Below, one piece after another: positions 23,581 to 35,168 of a stretch of DNA of 64,000 bases. The stretch lies in NCBI GenBank assembly GCA_027922465.2, contig BQMF02000044.1, forward strand, positions 744,001-808,000. The letters are read 5' to 3'. Origin of the DNA: Turritopsis dohrnii. Lineage: Eukaryota; Cnidaria; Hydrozoa; Anthoathecata; Oceaniidae. The notes below the pieces were generated by a model. It was not told the DNA's origin, made no database searches, and saw only the letters and a list, made by a program, of their open reading frames with translations. Every line of letters begins with the position of its first letter. Within the stretch, counting starts at the first letter, position 1. Both the position numbers and the translations under genes were made by a program.

Positions 23581-24579
23581 ATGCTCTACGATCTCAACAG
23601 ATCAACAAACCTTGGTTTGCCTTACTGGGAGTATGATCCATTTGACCTGGATAACATGAATGACGATGAATGTAAAGCAGAATTTCGTTTTTTGAAAGAT
23701 GATATTTACTCACTTTATCGCCATATGAACTTTGCCCAAGAGATACGATGCTCTACTGGCTTTAAAGTCCCTGGAATTGTTGGTTTATGTGTTCTACTGA
23801 AACGATTTGCCTATCCCTTTCGTTACATGGACATGATGCCGAGGTTTGCTTTATCAGTACCCCAACTATGTATGGTAACTAACACCACAATGAACTTCGT
23901 ATACAACACATGGGGACATTTGCTCAGAACATTCAATCAGGCATGGCTATCACCTGCAAATTTACAGCACTATGGAAATATCATACATAATAAAGGAGCA
24001 TCTCTACAAACATGTTGGGGATTTGTGGATGGGACTGTAAGGAGGATTTGTAGGCCTGGAACAAATCAACGAGTCATGTATAATGGACACAAAAAAGTTC
24101 AGGCAATAAAATTTCAGTCAGTAGTTGCTCCTAATGGAATGGTTGCAAATCTATATGGACCAATCGAGGGGAAAAGGCATGATGCAACTATGCTAGCACG
24201 ATCAAATTTGTTAGGTCAGCTGGTTCAGCATTCGAGGGCACCTAATGGGACAGTCTTATGTATTTATGGTGACCCTGCCTATCCACTTCGTCGACAGTTG
24301 ATGGCCCCATTTAAAGGAAACAGAGTGAACAATGAACAAAAACTTTGGAACCAACAAATGAGTTTTGTTAGAATGGCAGTTGAATGGGTGTTCGGAGACA
24401 TCATTAATTATTACAAATTCATTGATTTTCATAAACAGATGAAAATTAAACTTAGCCCTGTTGGTAAAATGTACATCGTTTGTGCTTTGTTACAAAATGC
24501 TCGTTCTTGTTTTTATGGGTCTATGACATCCGAGTTTTTTGAATGTCAGCCCCCAAGTAATGATAGTTATTTTCAATAG
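23581..24579 (+). CDS. PIF/Harbinger (HARBI1-like) transposase
   Basis: The 332-residue product matches the DDE_Tnp_4 / HARBI1-like nuclease fold. It cuts and joins element ends as a DDE nuclease with two metal ions. The catalytic triad is visible: first D in GFVDGT (about residue 149), second D in YGDPAYPLR (about 230), E in VEWVFGD (about 263). Family blocks CRPGTNQ, YNGHKK, GPIEGKRHDATML are all present and in order. The start used here is the first ATG in frame. However, an ATG at 23507 opens a different frame (MKMDLRKNRLAIVEAYGDRY) that runs into this point and reads like the missing N-terminus. A frameshift near 23580 therefore probably separates the two. The nuclease core itself is uninterrupted. 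Confidence 0.85.
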   Translation: MLYDLNRSTNLGLPYWEYDPFDLDNMNDDECKAEFRFLKDDIYSLYRHMNFAQEIRCSTGFKVPGIVGLCVLLKRFAYPFRYMDMMPRFALSVPQLCMVTNTTMNFVYNTWGHLLRTFNQAWLSPANLQHYGNIIHNKGASLQTCWGFVDGTVRRICRPGTNQRVMYNGHKKVQAIKFQSVVAPNGMVANLYGPIEGKRHDATMLARSNLLGQLVQHSRAPNGTVLCIYGDPAYPLRRQLMAPFKGNRVNNEQKLWNQQMSFVRMAVEWVFGDIINYYKFIDFHKQMKIKLSPVGKMYIVCALLQNARSCFYGSMTSEFFECQPPSNDSYFQ

Positions 24580-25122
24580 TGTAAACATCTCAAGAACAAA
24601 CTGATACTCGTATTTCCTTTGTCAACCTTTTTCATTTGTAATCATGCATAAAAACTTTAGCCAAAACAACATTCCCAAAAATATTTCAGCATAATTTGTT
24701 TCCTCGAAATTAGATAAAAAGCCCAATAAAAGATTTCTGATTTCTTTCTTATGAATTTTCTTATAAGAATTCTTAGAAAATTGTCTTTTGGCCATCATTC
24801 CTGAAAATTTGAAAGAAATTTGAAGAAATTTCCGAGAAAAAAGCTGAAATCTTTTTTAGTTTGAAATATCAAAGATTCTTTTCGTTTTTGAAAAATAAAG
24901 CTAAAAAAATAGAGGTAAAAAGTAAACAAGTGGTAGCTAAAAAGTTTTTATAGAAATATAATACATCAGTTTTCCTTCTTGAAAAAAAAAACTTAGCTAA
25001 AACATATAACCTATTATAGCTAAAATCTTAAAGTAACAACTTTATTTTCTTTTTTTGGTAAATAAATCTAAATGTCAACAATAACGCTTTATCCTTGGCT
25101 TTAAAAGTTCATGAGGATTGGA

Positions 25123-26028
25123 CTACTTTGTGACCAAGAATTGCAATAAAGCAGCATTCACTTGTTGTTGTTGCTGCATAAGAGCATTCATTTGCTGCTG
25201 TTGTTGTAAAATCATGTCTTTAAAAGTACCACTCTCAGCTTTTCGCTGTTCAAGTTCAGCTTTCTTCGGAGATAATTCTTGTTTTCTCAATTCCACTTCT
25301 TTACTATTTTTCTCTCTTAAATATTCGAATGTGTCGTCTGATTTTCGTCGTTTCCCACCTTTGTTCGTGCCCTTTTCACCTGTCCTTTTTCCTGTTTCTC
25401 CATTGGTCTCAAGTGATTGCAATCTAAATTCTTCGGCATCAGCCAGCTCCTTCTCTGCACCATCCTTTTTCTTTTCCTTTGCCTCAGCTTGCTGCAACTC
25501 AGATTCTTTTAACTGTTGGACAATTTCATCTATACCAATTTCCATTTCACCCTCAGGCTCCACTTCAGCCCCTGAAGCTTTTTCTAAATCATTTTTAATT
25601 TTCGTATAATTTTTCTCCAAAATTTTTATCCTGTCCCTAACAGCCCGATCATCAACTTTGAATAAATTGTTGTAAGTTGGTTTAATGATGATGCAATGGC
25701 CTTCCACACTTCACCTCGTTGTGGTGTACCTTTGCTGTAGTTCCAAGGCTCAAAGAGCAAAACTTCTCGAATGAAAGCAACATCGTGTTCTGGTGTCCAT
25801 TTCATCTTGTTTCTGAAAAATGAAAATTAAACCTGAACTACCCACAACACATCATCTTCTGACTGACAAACAGAAAAAACACATCACAACACAAAGAAAA
25901 CATCTTATACTTGAAGAGAATTCAATAGATAAAAAATGTAGCTAATCTGAAAAGAAAAAGCTTCTTTAGATTTAAAAAGATAAGAAAACTCACTTTTGAG
26001 TGTTGCTTCCTTCACCTGCTTCTGCCAT
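25123..26028 (-). pseudogene. Harbinger Myb/SANT-like protein, frameshifted
   Basis: In PIF/Harbinger elements a Myb-like second protein binds DNA and helps the transposase reach the nucleus and the element ends. Exon 1 (26028-25994) encodes MAEAGEGSNTQK and ends at a GTGAGT donor. Exon 2 starts after a CAG acceptor at 25813-25815 and reads KMKWTPEHDVAFIREVLLFE and RGEVWKAIASSLN, a Myb/SANT-like helix set with the expected tryptophans. The downstream half (VDDRAVRDRIKILEK, then coiled-coil KEVELRKQELSPKKAELEQR and a Gln-rich tail) is in another frame. One base appears lost near 25680. The splice junction itself is in frame. The lesion makes this copy probably non-functional, though the transposase core on the other strand is intact. 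Confidence 0.75.
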
Positions 26029-26423
26029 GTTTACAAAAATTATTTGAAGGTTTTGGGACAACGGCAAAACAAGCAATTTGAAGTCAGTCGCGTGAACACA
26101 ACGTTTGCCATGGAGTTTTCTCTGGGTCTACGCATGCGCAGTAGTATCAAAACAACAGTTTAGCGTCACGGTTACCGTAGCCGTCGTCACATCGGAAACT
26201 CGCTATCAATTACATCTGAATGACATGAAACATTGTATATTTTGGGTATACAAAATACAATAAAGTTTATATTGATCTTTTCTGATATCACAGTGATTAC
26301 GTATGAAAATCACATAATATGCCTTATGCATAACATTTCCAATCTTCTTAATTTCATAATAACAGAATTCCCAATGTTGCAAATAGAAAAAGTAATCAAA
26401 GATCTTGATCATTAAAAGTAAAG

Positions 26424-26566
26424 TGTGTTTCATAATGTTGGAAATGGAAATTTTAAAGTTGTTTTTTAAACGAATATACCGAACTTCAAAATAATTTTTA
26501 CATCAATGGAAAGCCATTTTCAAGCTCTTTCGGCTAGTATATTTTTGTGAAAAATGAATTTTGCTT
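26424..26566 (+). mobile_element. Solo arm of the 22171 MITE
   Basis: It begins AGTGTGTTTCATAATGTTGG and follows the left arm of the 22171-22790 element through AGCTCTTTCGGCTAGTATAT. The central spacer and right arm are absent, so it is a truncated copy. Confidence 0.85.
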
Positions 26567-26599
26567 TTTGTTTTGTTTTTTTATTTCAACCATGCAGGA

Positions 26600-26830
26600 T
26601 TATCTTTCTCTGCATTTTTATACAATTGAAATATTTTTTAGGTAAGATTAATAATAAAAAGCACGTAAACCGTTAAAGAAATGAAACTCATGGTTTATAT
26701 CATGACGTTGATGGTTTTGGGAAGAACAGACTATATATCATTTCAAAAATTCATTAATGGTTGCTGTCCAATGTAACTTCCGCACGATAGAAACACAGTT
26801 GGAAGGTATCGATTTGTTTTCAATTCACAT
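26600..26830 (+). repeat. Short module related to 15.2-16.0 kb repeats
   Basis: TTTTTTAGGTAAGATTAATAA, then GGGAAGAACAGACTAT and a closing GGAAGGTA follow the same order as the words of the 15200-15990 tandem units. A closer relative is at 29090-29270 (AAGAAATGAA, CACATGGTT, AAATTCAATAATTATTGCTG). All frames are closed by stops. Confidence 0.45.
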
Positions 26831-26940
26831 TTTGTAATGTTATTCAATGTTTGCTTTTGTGTTCTGTATTATGTATTGCTTTTTTACACTAAAGTTACTT
26901 CTGAATAACAAGACTGTAAATTTATGAAAATATATTTAAC

Positions 26941-26985
26941 AACGTTTCGGCCGTACGACGGCCATTTTCAAGTGGAAAACAATAC
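26941..26985 (-). other. CGAAACGTTG-type retroelement hairpin
   Basis: On the minus strand CTTGAAAATGGCCGT-CGT-ACGGCCGAAACGTTG forms a perfect 6-bp GC-rich stem followed by GAAAC. This arrangement is common near 3' ends of retroelements and resembles hammerhead stem II, but the CTGANGA core is degraded. Confidence 0.35.
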
Positions 26986-27179
26986 AAGTGTGACAATATA
27001 TACAAGAAGTCGTACGATACGGTAAGGTCGTACGATCATACGATCAAAAAATTTCCCCCAGGGACAAATCAACCATCCGAAAATAGAAATAATGGCAATG
27101 ATGCTATATTCCGATTGAGGATAGGCTTGTCCCTACGGATTAACAAGCTTTCTTTCAATTCTAAGTCAAAATTGTTGCC

Positions 27180-27740
27180 TGCGGAGGAGAGTATAGAAAA
27201 GTTACTTCTATTCTGCGTATACAATATTATACTTTTTCGTTGTATTGCCATTTGTTTCTGCATGTAAAAACATGATTTTGGTCTGAAATAGGGCATTTTA
27301 AGTGTTGCAATGTTTGTTTCACGTCTCCAGGGTAAAAAAATAATTTTTATAATAATTTTTTTTTATTTTATATTTTTTATATTTATTATAATAAGATGTT
27401 GGATTCTTTGGTGTATAGGTTGCATTAGTTTTATTATGTTTTGTTTACGTAGAAGTTACTTTGCATTTTCTGTGTATCAAAAAAATTGTTTTTGGTCAAT
27501 AGTAGGGCATTTTAAGTGTTGCGATGTTTGGTTATAATTCGCGTCTCCGGGGTAAATTTCATTCTGATTAGGTAAATAGTTGGTAAATGGTTTTGCATGT
27601 GTTCTTCATTTCATCTTCTGTGTATAAAAAACATGGTTTTGGTCAAAAAGAGGGAATATCGAGAATTTCGATGTTCCAATTTTTATTATTATTTTGATGT
27701 TTGATTCTTTTATGTCTCCAGGGGGAATTTAATTGACTAA
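27180..27740 (+). repeat. Three imperfect ~200-bp units
   Basis: Three times in order: TTCTGNGTAT or similar, AAAAACATG or AAAAATTG, TTTTGGTC, AGGGCATTTTAAGTGTTGCGATGTT or a variant, then CGTCTCCAGGGTAAA or a variant. Units start near 27215, 27465 and 27610. No frame stays open through them. Confidence 0.6.
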
Positions 27741-28164
27741 TCCTTTCTCTCGGTTCAATTCACATTGACTAAAACTGTTAAAACTTATCATTGCCAATTC
27801 CTTAATTTAATTTTTCGTGAACTGGACGCATGCTGAATATGGGTGGCGAGCGACGCCACCTGGGCGGCTAGTCTACTTATACTAATCCGCAATCGTGCAT
27901 TCCACTTTTATTTTAGAGAGTGAGACACATTTAGAGACATATTTATTTTTATTTCACGGTCAAATCGTTCTTATTTTTTCCCTTTTCGTCGTAAATCCAC
28001 GTGGAGGCGACGGACACTTTTTTAATGTTACGTAATCTAAGTGTGACGTTTAAAGTTTTAAACCAATCAAAACGAAAGAAATTCTTTTTTCGCCATTTTG
28101 ATTGGTTGACAATTTCCAAAAAATTAGCTCGTTAATAACCGATTTTCATTATCGCAGTTGTGAG

Positions 28165-28512
28165 TTTGACGAAGAAACACAGGTTTGTATACATGCTGTT
28201 TATTAAACTGTTTATTGTTAAACTTTTATTGTTATTGTATTTTAAATTAATAAAAGCACCTGTGTAAGTGATTAGTTGTTTGTTTACAATGTGAAAGCAT
28301 AGTGAGAATACAGAAGAAGTGCAGTGAAGTTTTTGAAAATTGGCTGTGCAGAACGAACGAACAGGTCTGTACGAAAGTATTATTACAAAACTTTTATTGC
28401 TTTTTTTTAACAGGTGACACATGCGTAAGTAAGTTATGTATGTATTTAAATGTTTGTTTACGTTTTAGTTATCAAATATCGCTATACAGAAGAAAGAGCA
28501 GTGAAGAAATGC
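28165..28512 (+). repeat. Two imperfect ~200-bp units
   Basis: ACAGGTTTGTA/ACAGGTCTGTA, AAACTTTTATTG, a CTGTGTAAGTGA/ATGCGTAAGTAA word, GTTTGTTTAC and ATACAGAAGAA...GCAGTGAAG recur in the same order. The first unit begins near 28170 and the second near 28364. Confidence 0.6.
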
Positions 28513-28658
28513 AGAAAAAAAAGATGTTTATTTACACGGTAACGAATGGTTTTAATTTCAATTTTAAGTTTGCTTTGAATTATCAATGTGTGAGTGTAAG
28601 AGTCAACGTAATTCAATCGTTTGGATGAAAGCTGCATGAAAGTTTGGATGAAAGCTAG

Positions 28659-28840
28659 ATGAAGGCAAAAAGGAGATGGAGTCGTTGCTCTAGGGGCTTT
28701 GCTCTCTAGGGGGAGCGCAGTTAAAATTTGTCTTGGTAACGCGCGCCAGATGAAGGCAAAAAGGAGAAGGAGTCGTTGCTCTAGGGACGTTGCTCTCTAG
28801 GGAGAGCGCAGTTAAAATTTGTCTTTGTAACGCGCGCCAT
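28659..28840 (+). repeat. 91-bp tandem duplication
   Basis: Two head-to-tail copies start with ATGAAGGCAAAAAGGAGA at 28659 and 28750 and end with GTAACGCGCGCCA. They differ at only a few positions and are more GC-rich than the flanks. Confidence 0.9.
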
Positions 28841-28859
28841 TAGTTAGCAAAGAAGATTT

Positions 28860-29580
28860 ATTTATTAAAAATGGTTCTCATGACTGTGGAAATGGGGAAC
28901 GTGTTATATGCAGTTTTATCTCATCTCAACCATGTCTGCTTTTTTTTAAATTTTCCTGTATGTTTTATTGACGATGTTTGGTTGTTTTTCTCTCTGCCTG
29001 TCTGTCATTTATGTCTTTTGCTTTTGTCTGCTTCAATATGGTTGTTGCAGTGTGGATTTTAGCAGCTGTTCTTTACTGAAATCTTTTTCTTTTAGGTCAG
29101 AAAAGAATATAAACCATAAAGAAATGAAGCACATGGTTAAATTATGATGTTGCAAGGGTTAGTTAAGAGAGGAATGGATTATATTTCAGAAATTCAATAA
29201 TTATTGCTGTACAATATGTGATATGACTGTGCTACAAACAAAAGAAGCATTGCATTGCTGGATGAATTCTTATCTTTTGTCATGATTACACCTTATTTTG
29301 AGTTTGGCAATTGTTTACGTACTATGCCTGAGTATATAAGTTTTGCATTATGTTTTTATCTGTTTTTGTCTTTTTATCTTTTTGGTATTACATGGCTTTG
29401 GCAGGGCATTTCATTGTTTCAATTATTTTTATTAAATATTATTTTAAGTGTAAAAGTATAAAAGCATAATTGACACTACAAAAACTTTATTGACACTACA
29501 AACGCTTTAAACTTATATATACCACCAGACCATTATATTTATTTACATCTGAATGAAAAATACTTACTTTATTTTGGAAT
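28860..29580. other. AT-rich non-coding stretch
   Basis: Hydrophobic open frames at 28871-29062 and 29255-29461 are typical of T-rich DNA and have no recognisable domain. A short TTGACACTACAAA duplication lies at about 29470-29500. Confidence 0.5.
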
Positions 29581-32221
29581 AAAGTATAAAGAATAATGTT
29601 AAGTGTACATTGATCATTTCTGATTTCAAAGTAATTACGGAAGTAAATCATATACATACTTCAAACATTAACGAATTGATATCAATCTTCCCAATTACGA
29701 GTGGACTAATTGTAAACAAAAAAGTAAACAAAAATTTTGATCATGAAAAATACATGATCCAAAACCGCAAGTTGAATGTTTTTTACAGGATGTGAAGTGT
29801 CTCGAATTAATTATATATCAAAATTAGGAAGGCTGTAGTTAGAGACATTGATAACCTAAAAACTACAGATCACCGACAAACAACAATACTGCAATTCAAA
29901 TCATTATACAAGCACATATGCTTAAAATAGCTAGAGTGAAACATTAAAGATAAAGTGATGCTGAGTAGACAGACATTTAGAGCTGAGGTGGAACTTAAGC
30001 TGAGCTGTACGTATCCAGAGCTTAAAAAGCATTACAGCCCACACATGAAACAAACAATGATCTTTTTTTAGAAAAAATCTCAGACATTAATCTCAAAAAC
30101 AAAACGTACCTTTTTCATTCTGTTTATAAAACAAAACGAAAAATCACCATTGAATCATAATGATTCATAATATATGATAATAATAAACTACTGCTACAGA
30201 TTTTATTCTTCATTTTCAGTTTTATTAATGTGCATCTTCTTTAATTATACTGACTAAAAATCCTTTGGGATCCTTTTGGTTGGTTCTTTGTTACGAGTTT
30301 CTTCGACTGAAATGCGTGACTTTGGCTTCGTGTAATCATTCGCACGAGATTTCAAAAAACCGCTAGGTTTGGACAATAATAAGAAGAAAAAGAACAGAGC
30401 CGCTTTTAAGGTATTTCTTGCTTTCGCAGAAATCCAATTAAAATATTGTTTATCTTGGAAGTGAACACCCAAGCCATTATTCTCTTTTAAGTTTGGTTGT
30501 TACAATATGCATATGAACATTTTTAAGAACAATAAAGTCCATCTAATTTGTGTAAATTACTGCAATCAAACCTTGACAATGAAAGCCATAACATTGTTTC
30601 ACTTTTTATCGTGAATTAAATAAAGGTTATTATAAGCATCTCTAATTGTTATGGTTATTTTCGAAAAAGGACATTTAACTTCTATCATTTTTACACTACT
30701 TCCTTTGTTGGAAACGATACCTTCAAGACTTGCACCTAAACAAGGATACTTAGAATTTATAAGAAAACTACATTTAGTGACTGAATTTTCAGAAAGTTCT
30801 TCTTATTTTCTTTGCCCCATTCATAAAACTTTGACTGGAACTTCTGTGTTTGTAAAAGTTTTCGGCATAGTGATTTTGGGAAAAGTGTATGTTGTCTGCT
30901 TGTGACTGTACCAAATTTCGAGGCAGCGATTTGTTTTTTTCTTTCATCATGACATCTATTTAGAAGATGCCTGAATCAATGTAGCTTCTTCAATTTCTCT
31001 AAGGTCATCTTTTTCTACAATGAATTGTTACAAATAAATTTTTGTTGTGGTAAAGTCAGCTTTGTTAAATCTACGTTATTAGAGCCAATTATGGGATTGC
31101 ATTGCGAGAATTTTTGGGTGTGTTACAGAAATACTTGTTTTATGTCGGACGGACAAATCGATACTTAGGGCTATATAAAAAACAGCACGTTTATGATACA
31201 ATATCAAGCAAACGTTTTTTGAAAGTATACTAGAAAAGACTTTACAAAATTCCAAAACATGGGTCAAAAATTATTGAACGAACAGTTATAGTGTCGGATG
31301 GACAAAATGCTAATACTTTTGTAACAGACCCTTTTGTTACTTGAAGCATTGTCGTTATTACTCCCATATTTCTTAACAGATGTGTCAAAAAATGTACATG
31401 GCTTTGTAATTGTTTCCTTGTAATAATTTCCAAATAAAAGGCCTTTTCCAATAGATGGTAAATCCTTCTAAGCTTTATGATTTTTTCCTCATTAGGTGGA
31501 TGTACAAATAGTGGCGGGGCACAAAATTCTCTGTTCCTAGTTACAACTGTTACACCGACAAATCTATTAACTCCGACAAATGAAGTAACTCCGAAAGTTC
31601 TACGACAAATGTAGTAACTCCGACAAATGTAGTAAACCTAAGTCAAATGTAGTAAACGCCTTTAAGGTTAAAATGAGTCATAATTAGACCAAACATATGA
31701 AGGTCTTTAACAAGTAACTTTTTAAGGGCTATCAGGTAGCTGTTTAATAAACCTCGAATTTGAGCATGCGCAGTAAGAGCCTGTTAATGCAAGTAAAAAC
31801 AGTCATGATTAGGCAAACCACATGAACGTCTCCATCAAGTAGCTTAGTAAGGGCAGTCAAGTATCCATATAGTAAAACCCAAAATTGCGCATGCGCATTA
31901 AAAATCGCTAATGTGCGCTAAATAAGCCGTTATTAGGCATAACTCATCGAGGTCTTCATTACATAATTTTTCAAGTGCTATTAAGTGGTCATATAATAAA
32001 ACCCAAGAACGAAACATTTCAAAGTAAGTTTGGGTAAATTTCATAAGTGCATACATGTTTTCAGAGTACACGGTAGACATGCGTAAATGCTGTACAATAT
32101 TAATTTGCTGTTTTGAACTAAACAGTCCCATTACCTGCGATCCTACTCTACTACAAAAAGTACAGTACCACCGGTATAATATGAAATGTTTGCTTGGTAT
32201 ATATTGTGACGTGTTATATAG

Positions 32222-32452
32222 GAAGCATATACATATACCCAATCAATCAATTACAATACTCAATCAATTTAATAAAATTGTCTAGTCAATTTCATTGCGC
32301 TTCGAATTTTTCTCAATTCAATTTTTTTTCTTTTATCTCTCTTTTGTTCTTTATGTTAAACAGGTCCTTCATTTATAACAGTATTTTGTATATATGTACA
32401 TATTTACTGACGAAGTCAACCTGTATAAATATTAATTAATAATAATAATAAT
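32222..32452 (+). mobile_element. (TAA)-tailed retroinsertion in copy 2 only
   Basis: A block of about 230 bp absent from copy 1 (junction at GGAAGCATCTAGACC, about 2626-2640). It ends in an AATTAATAATAATAATAAT tail, the mark of a non-LTR element or SINE 3' end. No coding content is seen. Confidence 0.7.
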
Positions 32453-32757
32453 AATAGACCTTTTCTGGAATAGTAATGCATGACGGTAATTGTAGTTGTG
32501 TATTTTTTAGACAAATGAACTGCACTACTGTGAAAATTTGCCAGTGAATTCGTCTAGTGGAAATCCCCTTTAAAATGTCAGCATTAAGTTTGCGTCAATT
32601 TTATAAATACTTTATGCATTTCTCTAATTCTGAAAATTTTGCAAACGCTTCCGCATTCACTGAGTTGCATTTTTTACTGTCTCCTAAAATGTTCAAACGT
32701 TTTTATGAAGAGGCAGTATAATAGTACAATCCAATGATGTTCAACGATGATAACCAA

Positions 32758-32884
32758 AGAGATTTTTAAGATATCCTGAATTAGCGGATGCTGGAGCCTG
32801 ACGGATGATCTTATGAAAAAAAGACGTGGCCTTACTTTTACTTCAACAGGATTTCATAAATGATACCTTTTACTATTTGCATAA
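32758..32884. other. 127-bp block present only in copy 2
   Basis: Copy 1 runs directly from ATAACCAAAG to TGGTATGTTAGTGCG (about 2939-2958), while copy 2 has about 127 bp between these words. I see no terminal repeats, so it may be an insertion here or a deletion in copy 1. Confidence 0.7.
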
Positions 32885-33191
32885 GTGGTATGTTAGTGCG
32901 TCCACAGAGCAAACACATTGTAAAAGAAGAAAAAATCTTATGTCGCAAATGAAGAATAACCACTTGGCTTAGTCTCGTTGTCAAAACATCACCAGTTGTG
33001 CTCTAATAATTATTACAACTTCACCTACTCGGGAGGAGCAAATATTTTGAACTTCTCGTTGGTACAATTTTTTTAATTAATATTTAAATGACATTATTGA
33101 CGAAATCACTGTATAAGGGAAAACTTCCTTCCGTGATAGTATGTGTTACAGAGAACGGAAATATACTTATAATAGGAACTTCTTTTCGCTT

Positions 33192-35168
33192 GGGGAACAC
33201 CCCCAAAAAATTTTCAAATTTTCAAAAAAAAACTTTTTGGCCAATTTTGTGCAGAATTTATCGTAGATGTTGAATCTGAAAACTGCATTTCAAAATTCTT
33301 TTCCGTTTTTCCGTTATTGACATTTTCCTGGACCTACCTGCTCGACTCATCTTCTTAGCAACGCGCATAGCAACCATTTCGCAGACACCCCACACCCTGT
33401 ATTTCCCCTTTGAGCAGTAGAAGTTATCTCTAGCTCTTTCTTATACATCTAATTTGCTTAAAGCAAGCCAGAGCGGCAATAAATGTCATAATTTGAAGGA
33501 ACATATCTCAGTTAACCTGCCATATAGTGATCACAACAAAAAAAATGAATAAGCCAAAGCCTAAATTTTCTCCATGTTGTAAAGCTGACAGAGTTAAAGC
33601 CAGCACAAGAGTGTTCAAGAAGAGAAGAGGATTTTGTAAAAAGAAAGAAGCAACTGTAAATGATGTAAATAATGTAAATATTGATGCTGTAAATACCACC
33701 ACAACAGTGGACATTGCTGCTAGGGACACTGAAACACCATCGACTGAAAATGTAAATAATCCACCTCCACCAGTTATAATACCTACACCATCTACAAAGA
33801 AAGTAGAGCAAATAATATCTGAAGCTCCTAAAGAACAGGATGTTATATCTGGATACAGGATAATGGATATGCAGGTTTTATCAAGTGTATTCACTTGTTT
33901 ATTATGCCCAGATTGCAACAATGCAAGTTTGTCGTTACATGACCGTGTAAGTGCAAAGAAAGGTTTGTCATCACTCTTGTACCTCAAATGCTCTTCTTGT
34001 CATTACACAAAAGAGTTCCACACTTCACAAGCAAGTGGCAAGAGCTATGATATAAACAAACGTATATGATTTATACCATGAGAACATTGGGCCATGGTTA
34101 TACCGGCATTTAAAAATTTACAAACCTTATGAATATTCCTCGTCCTATGACATATAAAAATTATGAAAATTTAAAACTTCGAATCATCGAAGCAACAAAA
34201 ACAGTTGCAAAACAAACAATGACAGATGCAGCTAATGAATTACATGGTGACGCTGATGGCATAACCAGCATCGGTGTTTCATGTGATGGTACATGGCAGA
34301 AGCGAGGGTTTTCCTCATTGAATGGTGTGTTTGCAGCTATATCAATAAATAATGGAAAAGTAATTGATGTCGAACCAATGAATAGGCACTGTAATGGATG
34401 TGCATGGTTCCAGGAAAGCATATGCTCTATGGATGTAATGCCCTAAATGAAAAACGCCTGAGAATATCACTTTACAAAAGCAAAAAAAAGAACAAACTCA
34501 AGCGCCAGTTGTTGCGGGGTCGAAACCTTAAAAAAAAAACAAAATTAAACAACAAGGAGAGCCCTCTTATGTACCTGGTGGATTTTAATATTTATTTTTG
34601 AGTTTGACTATTTTCTGTTCCTATGAGTTGCTATTAATAATTATTTTACAGCAACTCTTTTTTTTTTGCGTTTTTCTCATATTCAGTTTTTCAGAGCGCT
34701 GGAACGAATATCTCAGCAACCGCTGCAGCTTTTTAAATGAAATTTTCAGAGAAAGTGCCTTATATGACATACATAATGAGCGAAACAGATTTTCAGTTTA
34801 GGGGATATTTGTAACACTATGGTAGCACAAACATAGAAAATTTAGACAAAATCACTTCCTGATATTTGAACCTGCAGCGGAGAGCTGCACAATGCGAATT
34901 GAAAAATCTGTTCCGCTCATTATGTACCTATCCTTGCTATGATTAAACTGTGAAAGTATCAAATTTTGAATGGAAGTACTTTGGATTGTATTTTGGCCAG
35001 GGTGATAGTCACTTTTCAGTACATTTGCTCCTTTTTTGTTGGTTACTATGGCAACGGGCAGCCATTTTGAATTTCAGAAGTATTTTTACACCGAGAATTT
35101 TATGCCTAAAGAGGAAGTATAATAAAATTTATTCAATTTTGTGTTTGAAAATTTGAGGGGTGTAGCCC
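33192..35168 (+). mobile_element. Mutator-like element, internally deleted
   Basis: It is absent from copy 1 of the duplication. The ends GGGGAACACCCCC...AAATTTTC and GAAAATTTGAGGGGTGTAGCCC are imperfect inverted repeats. A broken Mutator-like transposase gene lies inside. A further inverted pair near 34767 (CATAATGAGCGAAACAGATT) and 34899 (AATCTGTTCCGCTCATTATG) lies downstream of the gene. A 9-bp target duplication, usual for Mutator elements, is not evident at the junctions. Confidence 0.75.
33545..34600 (+). pseudogene. Mutator-like transposase, broken
   Basis: The ATG at 33545 opens a basic N-terminus (KPKPKFSPCCKADR, FKKRRGFCKKKE). A zinc-ribbon-like part follows, with two CxxC pairs (CLLCPDC and CSSC). 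After a frameshift near 34069 and a TAA near 34117, the frame continues MRTLGHGYTGI and, from 34129, MNIPRPMTYKNYENLKLR. It ends in the diagnostic block SIGVSCDGTWQKRGFSSLNG...GKVIDVEPMNRHCNGC of the Mutator-like transposase domain; the D of CDGTW is the expected first catalytic residue. The remaining catalytic region is missing. The sequence jumps, in another frame, to a Lys/Arg-rich tail (KKKNKLKRQLLRGRNLKKK, to 34600) typical of the C-terminus. The copy is therefore non-autonomous. Confidence 0.8.

Larger units (their letters stand above)
23340..26200. mobile_element. PIF/Harbinger element, two genes
   Basis: The ends AGTTTCCGAT...CGGTAACCGCGACGCTAAA (23340-23392) and TTTAGCGTCACGGTTACCG...ATCGGAAACT (about 26158-26200) are imperfect inverted repeats of about 45-55 bp. 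The word CGTCACGGTTACCG also occurs a second time, subterminally, near 23402. Between them lie a DDE transposase on the plus strand and a Myb/SANT-like gene on the minus strand, convergent. This is the usual two-protein plan of animal PIF/Harbinger elements. The roughly 540 bp between the genes is AT-rich and non-coding. A 3-bp target duplication is not evident. Confidence 0.85.

Noticed and set aside
25118..25609. Cysteine- and serine-rich plus-strand ORF of 163 codons
   Set aside because: It is the antisense shadow of the Harbinger Myb-like gene; the CCCC runs come from the complement of its CAA/CAG glutamine codons.
33508..33987. 159-codon minus-strand ORF with hydrophobic stretches
   Set aside because: Antisense shadow of the Mutator-like transposase N-terminus.
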